Source of the DNA: Prauserella endophytica
GTDB taxonomy: Bacteria; Actinomycetota; Actinomycetes; Mycobacteriales; Pseudonocardiaceae
Assembly: GCF_005146945.1 (NCBI RefSeq)
Contig: NZ_SWMS01000025.1
Coordinates: forward strand, 1-64,000
Direction: 5' to 3'
Length of the DNA stretch: 64,000 nt
This document shows positions 24,872-32,585 of the stretch, in pieces (within the stretch, counting starts at the first letter, position 1; every line of letters begins with the position of its first letter). Under the pieces are notes generated by a model. It did no database searches, was not told where the DNA came from, and saw only the letters and a program-made list of their open reading frames with translations. The position numbers and the translations under genes were made by a program.

Positions 24872-26101
24872 ATGACTGGGGTGGACGTTGTCGACGCGCC
24901 GGTGGCCGAGCTGGCCGACGCGGTCGATCGTGCTCGTGCGGGCTCGGCGTTCCTGCGCGAGAAGCTCGGTGACCTCCCGGTCCGCGGGGCCGAGGACTTC
25001 GCGCGGTTGCCGTTCACCACCAAGCAGGAGCTGCGCGAGACGCCGTTCCTCGACTACGCGGCCGTGCCCGCTGAGCGGATCGTGCGCATCCACTCGTCGT
25101 CCGGCACCACGGGCAGGCGCACGATCTGCGCCTACTCGGCCAAGGACCTCGACGACTGGGCCGAGATGTTCGCCCGCTGCTACTCGTTCGCGGGTGTGAC
25201 CGAGGCCGACCGGGTGCAGCTCATGGTCGGCTACGGGATGTGGACCGCCGGTGTCGGTTTCCAGGCCGGTGCCGAGCGGCTCGGAGCCATGACCGTGCCG
25301 AGCGGGCCGGGAAATACCGACCTGCAGCTCGAGCTGATGCGCGAGGCCGGGACGACGGTGTTCGGCGCGACGTCGTCGTTCGCGCTGCTCATCGCGGAGC
25401 TGGTGGAGCGCGAGGGCCTGCGCGACGAGCTGTCGCTGCGCGTCGGCGTGATCGGCTCGGAACGCTGGGGCGACGCCACGCGCAGGCGCATCGAGTCGGG
25501 GCTCGGCATCGAGACGTTCGACATCTACGGCATGACCGAGCTGTGGGGGCCGGGCACCGGCATCGAGTGCTCCCAGCACGACGGCATGCACGTGTGGTCG
25601 GACCATTACCACGTCGAGATCGTCGACCCGGAGACGCTGGAGCCGGTGCCGCACGGAACACCGGGCGAGGTGGTGGTGACGACGCTGACCAAGGAGGCCA
25701 CCCCGCTCGTGCGCTACCGCACGCGTGACCTGTCCTTTCGCTACGGCGAGCCGTGTCAGTGCGGGAGCCCGTATCCGCGCATCGGGCGCATCGAGGGCCG
25801 CTCCGACGACCAGGTGAAGGTGCGCGGCGTGATCTTCCTGCCCGCACAGGTCGACACGGTGCTGGCCGAGGTCGCGGGCGCGGGCTCGGAGTTCCAGGCG
25901 CACGTCGACCGCGACGAGTCGGGCCGCGACTCGCTCACCATCCGCGTGGAGGGCAGCGACCGGCCCGGCCTCGCCGGTGAGCTGGCCGAACGGTTCCAGG
26001 CGAAGATCGGCATCCGTGTCGATGTGGACCTGGTCGCGATGGGCACCCTTCCCCGCAACGCGGGCAAGACGAAGCGGGTCTTCGACCACCGCACCCTGTA
26101 G
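24872..26101 (+). CDS. phenylacetate-CoA ligase family AMP-forming enzyme
   Basis: A 409-residue adenylating enzyme of the PaaK family. The P-loop-like motif SSSGTTGRRT, the acyl-binding and A5 region YGMTELWGPG, and the A8-type RYRTRDL and GRSDDQVKVRG are present, with the C-terminal catalytic Lys region PRNAGKTKRV. A CQCGSPYPR segment probably binds zinc, as in other PaaK-like proteins. It should activate an aromatic or aliphatic carboxylate to its CoA thioester. It lies 4 bases after the P450 gene and closes the plus-strand catabolic cluster; an intergenic palindrome follows. Confidence 0.88.
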   Translation: MTGVDVVDAPVAELADAVDRARAGSAFLREKLGDLPVRGAEDFARLPFTTKQELRETPFLDYAAVPAERIVRIHSSSGTTGRRTICAYSAKDLDDWAEMFARCYSFAGVTEADRVQLMVGYGMWTAGVGFQAGAERLGAMTVPSGPGNTDLQLELMREAGTTVFGATSSFALLIAELVEREGLRDELSLRVGVIGSERWGDATRRRIESGLGIETFDIYGMTELWGPGTGIECSQHDGMHVWSDHYHVEIVDPETLEPVPHGTPGEVVVTTLTKEATPLVRYRTRDLSFRYGEPCQCGSPYPRIGRIEGRSDDQVKVRGVIFLPAQVDTVLAEVAGAGSEFQAHVDRDESGRDSLTIRVEGSDRPGLAGELAERFQAKIGIRVDVDLVAMGTLPRNAGKTKRVFDHRTL

Positions 26102-26113
26102 GCGGGCCCGACT

Positions 26114-26166
26114 GCAGTGAAGGCCACCTTCACTGCGTTCAACGCAGTCAAGGTGGCCTTCACTGC
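26114..26166. repeat. GCAGTGAAG palindromic repeat, short form (copy 2)
   Basis: Two inverted 23-bp elements (26114-26136, 26144-26166) with a 7-bp spacer GTTCAAC. The right arm has one change (GCAGTCAAG). It sits between the converging stop codons of the CoA ligase and the LLM oxidoreductase, so it can form a long hairpin acting as a terminator in both directions. Confidence 0.85.
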
Positions 26167-26190
26167 AGTACTGCAGCAGTGCATGTGCGG

Positions 26191-27180
26191 TCAGGCGGAC
26201 TTGATGGCCTCGCCCAGCAGCTCGAGGGCCAACTCCGGCTCGGGGCCCAGCTCGCCGCTGAACGACACCGCGTCGAACCCGGCCTCGCGCCAGCGCTTCA
26301 GCCCGGCCACGAGGTCGTTGAGGTCGCCCGCCGCCATGAAGAGGTCCAGCGTGCGGTCGCTGATCTCGGCGAGCCGCTCGGTCTGCCCGTCGCGCGTCGC
26401 GGCGCGGGCGGCGTCGACCTCGGCCTGCGGCACGTCGTGGAACTTCAGCAGCGGACCAAGGTGCGGGAGGAACGTCGCCATGATGCGCCGCGCGCCCTGC
26501 CGGGCCAGCTCGCGGTCGGGGTGCACGTAGGTCCAGTTCTCCACCACGAAGTCCACGTCCGAACGCGAGCGACCGGCCTCCTCGGCGCCCGCGTGGAACT
26601 CCTCGCGCAGCATCGTCGAGTAGGCCGGGTCCCACTGCGCCGCAAGGCGAAGGCCCTCGCAGTGCGCACCCGCGAGGCGCGCGCCCTTCGGGCCGTGCGC
26701 GCCGAGGTACACCGGCACGCGGCGGCCGGTGCCGAAGTGCAGCTTCGCTGACTTGCCCAGCTGGAACACGTCGCCGTGGTACTCGGAGCCGTCTCCGGTG
26801 ATCACGGCGCGGATGACGTCGACGGCCTCGCGCACGCCCTTGAGCGTCGACGGATTGGTCTGGCCCACCAACTCGTACATGGAGCCGCGGCCGATGCCGA
26901 GCACCGCGCGGCCGCCGGAGAGCTCGTCGAGGTGCGCGATGTTCGCCGCGATCTGCACCGGGTGGCTCAGGTAGGGGTGGGTGACGTTCGGGCCGACCTG
27001 GATGCGGGACGTGGCGCGCGCGATGTCGCACAGCACCGGCCACACCGGCCTGCGCAGCAGCACGTCGTGCACTGTGACGTCCTCGAAGCCGAGCTCCTCG
27101 GCCCGCGCCGCGACCGCCGGGTAGGTCTCGATCGGCAGATTTCCGTGGAGCTGCAAGAGATAGCGCATGTTGGTCGTCAC
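26191..27180 (-). CDS. LLM class flavin-dependent oxidoreductase, F420-type
   Basis: A 329-residue luciferase-like TIM-barrel enzyme (MRYLLQLHGNLPIETY, GPNVTHPYLSHPVQIA, AVLGIGRGSMYELVG). The pattern is that of the coenzyme-F420-dependent reductases and dehydrogenases common in actinobacteria; FMN use cannot be excluded. GTG 27180 overlaps the preceding gene's stop (GTGA) and is preferred over ATG 27168. Coupling to the octopine-dehydrogenase-like gene implies a common pathway. It converges on the CoA ligase gene. Confidence 0.87.
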   Translation of the reverse strand: MTTNMRYLLQLHGNLPIETYPAVAARAEELGFEDVTVHDVLLRRPVWPVLCDIARATSRIQVGPNVTHPYLSHPVQIAANIAHLDELSGGRAVLGIGRGSMYELVGQTNPSTLKGVREAVDVIRAVITGDGSEYHGDVFQLGKSAKLHFGTGRRVPVYLGAHGPKGARLAGAHCEGLRLAAQWDPAYSTMLREEFHAGAEEAGRSRSDVDFVVENWTYVHPDRELARQGARRIMATFLPHLGPLLKFHDVPQAEVDAARAATRDGQTERLAEISDRTLDLFMAAGDLNDLVAGLKRWREAGFDAVSFSGELGPEPELALELLGEAIKSA

Positions 27181-28241
27181 GCCGCGAGCATAGTCATGCC
27201 CTCGCGGGCGTTCCGGCGGAGTTCGTCGAGGTCCTCCGTGCCCAGCGAGCGCGGGTTGCGGCCCTCGGCCAGCAGGTCCTCGCCGAGCGCGGTGCCCATC
27301 AGCGTCAGGATGGCGGAGCCGACGGGCGCCTCGACCCCGGCCAGGCGCGCGAGCGCGACGTTCAGCACCAGACCGCAGCGGATGTCCTCGCCGACGTAGC
27401 GGTGCTGGAGGGTCACCGACTCGCGCCACAGGCCCGACGCGAGCAGCCGCGCCTTGGCATCCGGCGGGTACATCGAGGTGTCGCGGCCCGCGTAGTAGTC
27501 CGCGAGCGGCCAGTGCGGCTCGCCGAAGCCGAGCGCGCGGCGCAGCGCGACGCGCTCCGCGTCGAGCGCGCGGGTGGTGGCCAGCACCGAGGGCGACGCG
27601 CCGTCGGCGTGGATGTCGAACCGCTCGGCGATGGTCTCGATGGCGCCGAGGTTGTGGGCGATCAGCGGCGGGTGGATCACGGGGCCCCAGTTGCTGAGCG
27701 CCGCGTCGAGGCCGTCGGTCAGCCGTACGGCCATCGGGTACGCGGCGGCGAAGCGGGCGTGCGCGTCGTCGGCCAGGGCGCCGGTGCCGGGAATCGAGCC
27801 GACGGGGAGGTTGCCGGAGATCACGGGGATGCTGACCTCGCCGGGTGCGGTGACCCTCGTGAGGTAGGGCAGCGTGCCGGTTTCGAGGAAGGCGACGTCG
27901 GGCCTGCGTTTCGCTCCGAGCCACGTGCCGAAGGTGCCGGGGGTGAACGCGACGGCCTGACCGGGTGCGAGCAGGGGCGTGAGCGCGTCGAGCAGTTCCG
28001 GTTGGGCGGTGGCGGGTACCGGCGCGACGATCAGGTCGCTGCCCTTGATCGCGGCGCCGAGGTCGTGGGTGGCCAGTGTGGGGGTGACCTCGCCTGCGTC
28101 GTCGTGGGTGCGGTACCGCAGTCGCCCGCCGTCTGGGAACGGCGCGGAGCGCCTCCACCAGCGCACGTCGTGACCGCCGAGGGAGAGGTCCACCACCGCC
28201 GCGTGCGACCCGTTCCCGCCGCCAAGAACCGTGACGATCAC
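27177..28241 (-). CDS. NAD/NADP octopine/nopaline dehydrogenase family protein
   Basis: A 354-residue two-domain dehydrogenase with an N-terminal nucleotide-binding motif (VTVLGGGNGSHAA) and the C-terminal octopine-dehydrogenase domain (NWGPVIHPPLIAHNLGAIE, including the conserved His). Family enzymes reduce or oxidise opine-like or 2-hydroxy/oxo acid substrates. GTG 28241 has a GGAGG ribosome site. It is the first gene of the two-gene minus-strand operon with the LLM enzyme. The substrate is unknown. Confidence 0.87.
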   Translation of the reverse strand: MIVTVLGGGNGSHAAVVDLSLGGHDVRWWRRSAPFPDGGRLRYRTHDDAGEVTPTLATHDLGAAIKGSDLIVAPVPATAQPELLDALTPLLAPGQAVAFTPGTFGTWLGAKRRPDVAFLETGTLPYLTRVTAPGEVSIPVISGNLPVGSIPGTGALADDAHARFAAAYPMAVRLTDGLDAALSNWGPVIHPPLIAHNLGAIETIAERFDIHADGASPSVLATTRALDAERVALRRALGFGEPHWPLADYYAGRDTSMYPPDAKARLLASGLWRESVTLQHRYVGEDIRCGLVLNVALARLAGVEAPVGSAILTLMGTALGEDLLAEGRNPRSLGTEDLDELRRNAREGMTMLAA

Positions 28242-28339
28242 GCGCGTACCTCCAGCCTCCGGGACCCTTCCGACCGCAGTAGACCCCCAACCCCCGGAAC
28301 GGGCAAGGCCGAGAGTCCACTCACCAGACCTGGACGCGC

Positions 28340-28560
28340 GAGTTGCCCGTTCGGGACGCCGAGTTGCCCGCTCTGGTTCGCGAGTTGCCCGGTCCGGACG
28401 CCGAGTTGCCCGTTCCGGTTCGGGAGATGTCCGCTCCGGCTCGCGAGTTGGCCGTTCGGAGCGTCGTCCGTGACGGCGGGAGTGGGGAACTCGCGGTCGG
28501 GAGTGGGGAACTCGCGGTCGGGAGTGGGGAACTCGCGGTCGGGAGTGGGGAACTCGCGCG
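28340..28560. repeat. inverted array of 21-bp tandem repeats
   Basis: Six consecutive 21-bp units starting at 28340 share the core GAGTTGCCC (later copies diverge, for example GAGATGTCC). After a 12-bp gap, four more units from 28478 run in the opposite orientation with the core GGGAACTC, the complement of GAGTTCCC; these are nearly identical to one another. The two arms could fold into a large imperfect hairpin. It lies between the octopine-dehydrogenase-like gene and the AraC gene. Because 21 is a multiple of three, several frames stay open, but no gene is supported. Confidence 0.9.
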
Positions 28561-28653
28561 CTTGCCGTCGCCGTAGGGCTTCTCCAGCCCCCGGACGTGC
28601 CCGGCTTGGTTCATCGCCTTCCGTACCCTGCCCAAAGGCGGCCGGGGTCTCTC

Positions 28654-28664
28654 TAACACTGTTA
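28654..28664. promoter_or_regulatory. small inverted repeat upstream of the AraC gene
   Basis: TAACA and TGTTA are separated by one base (28654-28664) and followed by GTTAACCTGTCA. The site lies 60 bases before the AraC start, in the only AT-rich spot of the interval. It may be an operator or overlap the promoter. Confidence 0.35.
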
Positions 28665-28723
28665 ACCTGTCAAGGGTGGGGGTTGCTGATCCGCAGGCTG
28701 CGCGCCCGGCGCGGGGAGCTGGG

Positions 28724-29125
28724 ATGAGCGCGCCGGGCGCCGAGCTCGCGCGCGAGCTGCTGCGGGTGCGTGACCTGATCGACCGGTCCTACGCCCAGGA
28801 CCTGGACATCCCGGCGCTGGCTCGGACGGCGTGTGTCTCGCAGGCGCATTTCCGGCGCACGTTCAAGCAGGCGTTCGGGGAGACACCGCACCGGTACCTG
28901 ATGACGCGCAGGCTCGAACGCGCCAAGGCGCTGCTTCGCGCGGGCGAGCTGTCGGTCACCGAGGTGTGCCTCGCGGTCGGCTTCACGAGCCTCGGCTCGT
29001 TCAGCACGCAGTTCCGCCGGTTCGTCGGCGAGAGTCCGACGGCGTACCGGCGGCGCGCGGCGAGCCTGCCGCCGGTGCCGATCCCGGCCTGCTACCTCCG
29101 GATCTGGACGCGCCCGCGCGAATGA
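28724..29125 (+). CDS. AraC family transcriptional regulator, DNA-binding domain only
   Basis: A 133-residue protein consisting of two helix-turn-helix units of the AraC/XylS type (DIPALARTACVSQAHFRRTF and VTEVCLAVGFTSLGSFSTQF, then RRFVGESPTAYRRR). There is no effector domain, so it may respond through expression level or a partner. ATG 28724 has a GGGGAG ribosome site; a GTG at 28676 would add 16 residues. It lies 62 bases upstream of the VOC gene and likely regulates it. Confidence 0.88.
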   Translation: MSAPGAELARELLRVRDLIDRSYAQDLDIPALARTACVSQAHFRRTFKQAFGETPHRYLMTRRLERAKALLRAGELSVTEVCLAVGFTSLGSFSTQFRRFVGESPTAYRRRAASLPPVPIPACYLRIWTRPRE

Positions 29126-29187
29126 GCGTTTTCGAGAAGCACGCCGACCTCCCGGCTCGTTAGCGTCCTTTTCGGAGGTGGTTACCG

Positions 29188-29601
29188 ATGATCACAGGAA
29201 TGGCTCTGGTCTGCGTCCGGGTTCGCGACCAACAGGAGGCGTACGAGTTCTACGTCGGCAAGCTCGGCCTCAAGCCCACGATGGACGAGACGATCGACGG
29301 GTTCCGGTACCTGATCGTGTCGGCGCCGGAACAGCCGGAGCTGCCAATCATGCTGGTGGAGCCGGAGGCGCCGATGATCGACGACGAGGCGGCACGGCAG
29401 ATCCGCACGCTGCTGGCGACGGGTGCGCTCGGTCCCGGCGCCTTTCGCACCGACGACTGCCGCGCCACCTACGCCGAGCTGAAGGCCAAGGGGGTCGAGT
29501 TCATCGAGGAGCCGGAGGAGCGGTTCTACGGCATCGACGCCGCGTTCCGCGACCCGAGCGGCAACCACTGGCGGCTCACGCAGCCCAAGCCGCCCCAGTG
29601 A
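29188..29601 (+). CDS. VOC family protein (glyoxalase/dioxygenase fold)
   Basis: A 137-residue vicinal-oxygen-chelate protein with two beta-alpha-beta-beta-beta modules: ALVCVRVRDQQEAYEFYVGK, later FRTDDCRATYAELKAKGVEF and DPSGNHWRL. The arrangement AraC-VOC is common in actinomycetes. A CGGAGGTG ribosome site precedes the ATG. The substrate is unknown; a thiol-detoxifying or resistance role is possible. Confidence 0.87.
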   Translation: MITGMALVCVRVRDQQEAYEFYVGKLGLKPTMDETIDGFRYLIVSAPEQPELPIMLVEPEAPMIDDEAARQIRTLLATGALGPGAFRTDDCRATYAELKAKGVEFIEEPEERFYGIDAAFRDPSGNHWRLTQPKPPQ

Positions 29602-29612
29602 CCACGACGCAT

Positions 29613-29665
29613 GCAGTGAAGGCCACCTTCACTGCGTTGACCGCAGTGAAGGTGGCCTTCACTGC
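29613..29665. repeat. GCAGTGAAG palindromic repeat, short form (copy 3)
   Basis: Two perfect inverted 23-bp elements (29613-29635 and 29643-29665) with a 7-bp spacer GTTGACC. They lie between the converging VOC and MarR genes. The MarR stop codon (29659-29661) is inside the right element, so the repeat supplies the end of that reading frame. Confidence 0.9.
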
Positions 29666-30159
29666 GGTCCGCCTGACCTGGGCCGGCCCGGTGGGAGCAC
29701 CGCCTTCTTCGTGCGGATCGTGGCGTCGATGCTCACGGTCAGGAAGCGCTCGATGGTGCGCCGCTCCTCGGGGCCGAACTCGGTCCAGGTGCGAGAGAGC
29801 TCCTCGCCGAGCGGCGTGAAGAGACTCCTGGCGAGCTCCAGCGCCGTCTCCTCCACCCGCAGCTCGACGCGTCGGCGATCGGTCTCGCTGCGGGTGCGGT
29901 GCACGTGGCCCGCCGACTCGAGCCGGTCGATCAGGGCCGTCGTCGCCGAGGCCGACAGGTGCAGTGCCTCGGCGAGCTCCCTGGGGCTCGGCGGCCCTCC
30001 CGACCTGGTGGCATCCATGATCACGGCCAGTGCGTTGAGATCCGTGCGGTGCATGCGGTGCGCCTGGCGCAGGATCTCGACGAACTCGCCGTTCTCCACG
30101 GTCAGCTGCCGCAACAGGCGGACGAGGACGTCGTCGCCGGGGCTGTGAGCCGCTGTCAC
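29659..30159 (-). CDS. MarR family transcriptional regulator
   Basis: A 166-residue winged-helix protein: a dimerisation helix, the recognition segment SPRELAEALHLSASATTALI and the wing RSETDRRRVELRV are all present. GTG 30159 has GGGGAGGAG ten bases upstream and is preferred over an upstream frame reaching 30225, which would run through the operator. The last codons lie in an intergenic repeat. It is divergent from the MMPL exporter, the normal arrangement for a repressor of that gene and of itself. Confidence 0.88.
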   Translation of the reverse strand: MTAAHSPGDDVLVRLLRQLTVENGEFVEILRQAHRMHRTDLNALAVIMDATRSGGPPSPRELAEALHLSASATTALIDRLESAGHVHRTRSETDRRRVELRVEETALELARSLFTPLGEELSRTWTEFGPEERRTIERFLTVSIDATIRTKKAVLPPGRPRSGGPQ

Positions 30160-30209
30160 GTTTGTCTCACTCCTCCCCGTTCGCCGCTTCAACCTACCCA
30201 GCTTAGTAT

Positions 30210-30237
30210 TTCGATCACCGAACATTCGATGGTCGAA
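30210..30237. promoter_or_regulatory. double MarR operator between marR and mmpL
   Basis: Two copies of TTCG-N5-CGAA (30210-30222 and 30225-30237) stand head to tail, two bases apart, and the 28 bp as a whole is also nearly palindromic. The site sits between the two divergent genes, 15 bases before the exporter's GTG, where a bound MarR dimer would block transcription in both directions. Confidence 0.6.
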
Positions 30238-30252
30238 CTAACTGGGAGAACC

Positions 30253-32268
30253 GTGCGCAGGCTCCGCTGGCTCGTTCCCGCGCTGATCATGATCGGCTGG
30301 CTGGCGATCGGTGGGTTCGGCGGCCCGTTCGCGGGCAAGCTGAGTGACGTCTCCGAGAACGACAACTCGGCTTTCCTGCCCGCGTCCGCCGAAGCCACGG
30401 AGGTCCAGCGGCTGCAGGAGAGGTTCACCCGGAACGAGGCCGTGCCCACGATCGTCGTCGCCGAGCGCGCGGGCGGCGTCACCCCGGCCGACCGCGCGTT
30501 CCTCCAGGAACGCGCTGCCGATGCGGCCTCGATCGAGGGAGTCGTCCAGCCGCTTTCACCGGTGATCCCGTCGCGGGACGGCAAGGCGCTGCAGCTCGTC
30601 GTGCCCATGACGGGCGAGCCGAACGAGGCCGTCGAGGAGCTGCGCGGCCTGCTCGACCGCGACCGGCCGGACGGGCTCGACGTCTACGCCGCCGGTCCGG
30701 CTGGGCAGATCGCCGACCTTTCCGAAGCGTTCGGCGGCATCGACGGGATGCTCCTGCTCGTCGCGGGCTCGGTCGTGGCCGTGATCCTGATCATCGTCTA
30801 CCGAAGCCCGCTGCTGCCGTTCCTCGTGCTGCTCTCCGGGATCTTCGCGCTCGGCCTCGCGAGCCTCACCGTCTACCTGCTCGCCGACTCTGGAACGCTC
30901 GCGCTCAACGGCCAGAGCCAGGGCATCCTGTTCATCCTCGTCTTCGGGGCCGCGACCGACTACGCGCTGCTGCTCGTCTCCCGATTCCGCGAGGAGCTGC
31001 GTGACACCGAGGACCGGTACGTCGCGATCCGCAAGGCACTGCGCGGCACCATCGAACCCATCGCCGCCTCGGCGGGCACCGTGATCCTCGGCGTGCTGTG
31101 CCTGCTGTTCAGCGACCTCAACTCCAACCGGGGGCTCGGCCCGGTCGCCGCGATCGGCATCGGTGCCTCGCTGCTGGCCTCGGTCACCTTCCTGCCCGCG
31201 GTGCTGGCGATCTTCGGCCGCGCCGCGTTCTGGCCGTTCCGCCCGCTGCACGGCTCCCCGCACCCGGAGGGGAAGGGCGTATGGGGCCGGATCGCCGGCC
31301 TCGTCGACCGGAAGCCGAGGGCGATCTGGGCGGTCACCGCGCTGGTGCTGCTCGCGGGCGCGGCGTTCGTGCCGCAACTCAAAGCCGACGGCACGTCCCA
31401 GACCGACGTCTTTCTCACCGAGGTCGACTCGGTCGCCGGGCAGGAGGTGCTTTCGCGGCACTTTCCCGGCGGCGTCGGCTCGCCCGCGATCGTGATCGCC
31501 AACGCGCAGCAGACCGACGCCGTGCTCGAGGCGACGCGTGTCGACGGCGTCTCCAGCGCCGAGCCCGCGGGCACCCGCGACGGGCTCGTGCTCATCGAGG
31601 CCGTGCTCGACGCTCCGGCCGACTCCGAGCGGGCGGTGGGGATCGTGCAGAGCCTTCGCGACTCGGTGCGCGCCGTGGAGGACGCGGACGCGAAGGTGGG
31701 CGGGCGCACCGCCGTTCAGCTCGACACGCAGGAAACGTCCAAACGCGATCGCATGGTGATCATCCCGATCGTGCTCGTGGTGGTGCTCGCCGTGCTGGCG
31801 CTGCTGCTGCGCTCGCTGCTCGCCCCGCTGCTGCTCGTGGCCACCGTGGTGCTGTCGTTCGCGGCCACGATGGGGGTGTCGGCGCTGGTGTTCAACCACG
31901 TGCTCGGCTTCCCCGGCGCCGACCCGGCCGTGCCGCTGTTCGGCTTCGTCTTCCTGGTGGCGCTTGGCATCGACTACAACATCTTCCTCATGACCAGGGT
32001 CCGGGAGGAGGCGCGGACGAGGGGCACGCGCGAGGGCACGCGCTACGGGCTCACCGTCACCGGTGGGGTGATCACGTCGGCGGGCGTGGTGCTCGCGGCG
32101 ACGTTCGCGGCGCTCGCGGTGCTGCCGATCCTGTTCCTCGCGCAGATCGCGTTCATCGTCGCGTTCGGCGTGCTGCTCGACACCCTGATCGTCCGGTCGC
32201 TGCTGGTGCCCGCGCTGACCATCGACATCGGCAAGAAGGTGTGGTGGCCCTCGGCGCTGTCCCGGTGA
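30253..32268 (+). CDS. MMPL family transporter (RND superfamily)
   Basis: A 671-residue inner-membrane exporter with two repeats of one plus five helices and a large external loop after helix 1 (residues about 35-165). Proton-relay motifs appear in TM4 of each half as GAATDYALLLVSRFREE and GIDYNIFLMTRVREE. MMPL proteins export lipids or act as efflux pumps. GTG 30253 has GGGAG five bases upstream, fitting better than ATG 30229, which overlaps the operator. Regulation by the divergent MarR suggests inducible efflux. Confidence 0.9.
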   Translation: MRRLRWLVPALIMIGWLAIGGFGGPFAGKLSDVSENDNSAFLPASAEATEVQRLQERFTRNEAVPTIVVAERAGGVTPADRAFLQERAADAASIEGVVQPLSPVIPSRDGKALQLVVPMTGEPNEAVEELRGLLDRDRPDGLDVYAAGPAGQIADLSEAFGGIDGMLLLVAGSVVAVILIIVYRSPLLPFLVLLSGIFALGLASLTVYLLADSGTLALNGQSQGILFILVFGAATDYALLLVSRFREELRDTEDRYVAIRKALRGTIEPIAASAGTVILGVLCLLFSDLNSNRGLGPVAAIGIGASLLASVTFLPAVLAIFGRAAFWPFRPLHGSPHPEGKGVWGRIAGLVDRKPRAIWAVTALVLLAGAAFVPQLKADGTSQTDVFLTEVDSVAGQEVLSRHFPGGVGSPAIVIANAQQTDAVLEATRVDGVSSAEPAGTRDGLVLIEAVLDAPADSERAVGIVQSLRDSVRAVEDADAKVGGRTAVQLDTQETSKRDRMVIIPIVLVVVLAVLALLLRSLLAPLLLVATVVLSFAATMGVSALVFNHVLGFPGADPAVPLFGFVFLVALGIDYNIFLMTRVREEARTRGTREGTRYGLTVTGGVITSAGVVLAATFAALAVLPILFLAQIAFIVAFGVLLDTLIVRSLLVPALTIDIGKKVWWPSALSR

Positions 32269-32302
32269 GGTTTGCCGTCGACCCATGCGGGAATGCGTAC
32301 GT

Positions 32303-32551
32303 ATGGCTACTTGCGAAGTCTGTGGGAACGAGTACGACCTCTCCTTCGAGATCCACACCAAGGGCGGCGGCAAGCACACGTTCGACTCTTTCGAGTGCGC
32401 CATCCACAAGCTCGCGCCCGTGTGTGAACACTGCGGCTGCAAGGTGGCCGGGCACGGCGTCGACGTCGATGGGCACTTCTTCTGCTGTGCGCACTGCGCA
32501 CGCGAGTCCACCGAGCTGGGCGCCAAGGCCCGCGACGCCGTGACCGCCTAG
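32303..32551 (+). CDS. small Cys/His-rich metal-binding protein, metallothionein-like
   Basis: An 82-residue protein with nine Cys in CEVC, FECAIH, CEHCGC and FCCAHC, and several His. The C-terminal half (CEHCGCKVAGHGVDVDGHFF, then CCAHC) resembles prokaryotic metallothioneins and YHS/TRASH-like metal sensors. It may store or deliver zinc or copper. The ATG at 32303 gives a family-like start; a frame to 32285 exists. No strong ribosome site is visible. It lies 34 bases after the MMPL gene. Confidence 0.7.
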   Translation: MATCEVCGNEYDLSFEIHTKGGGKHTFDSFECAIHKLAPVCEHCGCKVAGHGVDVDGHFFCCAHCARESTELGAKARDAVTA

Positions 32552-32585
32552 GTCCGACACGCCGCTGGTGTCCTGACGCAGGACA

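Noticed and set aside
24668-28320. Long minus-strand frames running through the P450, ligase and LLM genes
   Set aside because: Only the parts matching the LLM and octopine-dehydrogenase genes have family content; the rest is Arg/Ala/Gly-rich shadow sequence.
28340-28560. A CRISPR array
   Set aside because: The 21-bp units are contiguous without unique spacers, and no cas genes are present.
28231-28576. Repetitive protein genes reading the 21-bp units in several frames
   Set aside because: Heptapeptide-repeat frames are open on both strands simply because the unit is 21 bp long. None has a ribosome site or a non-repeat domain.
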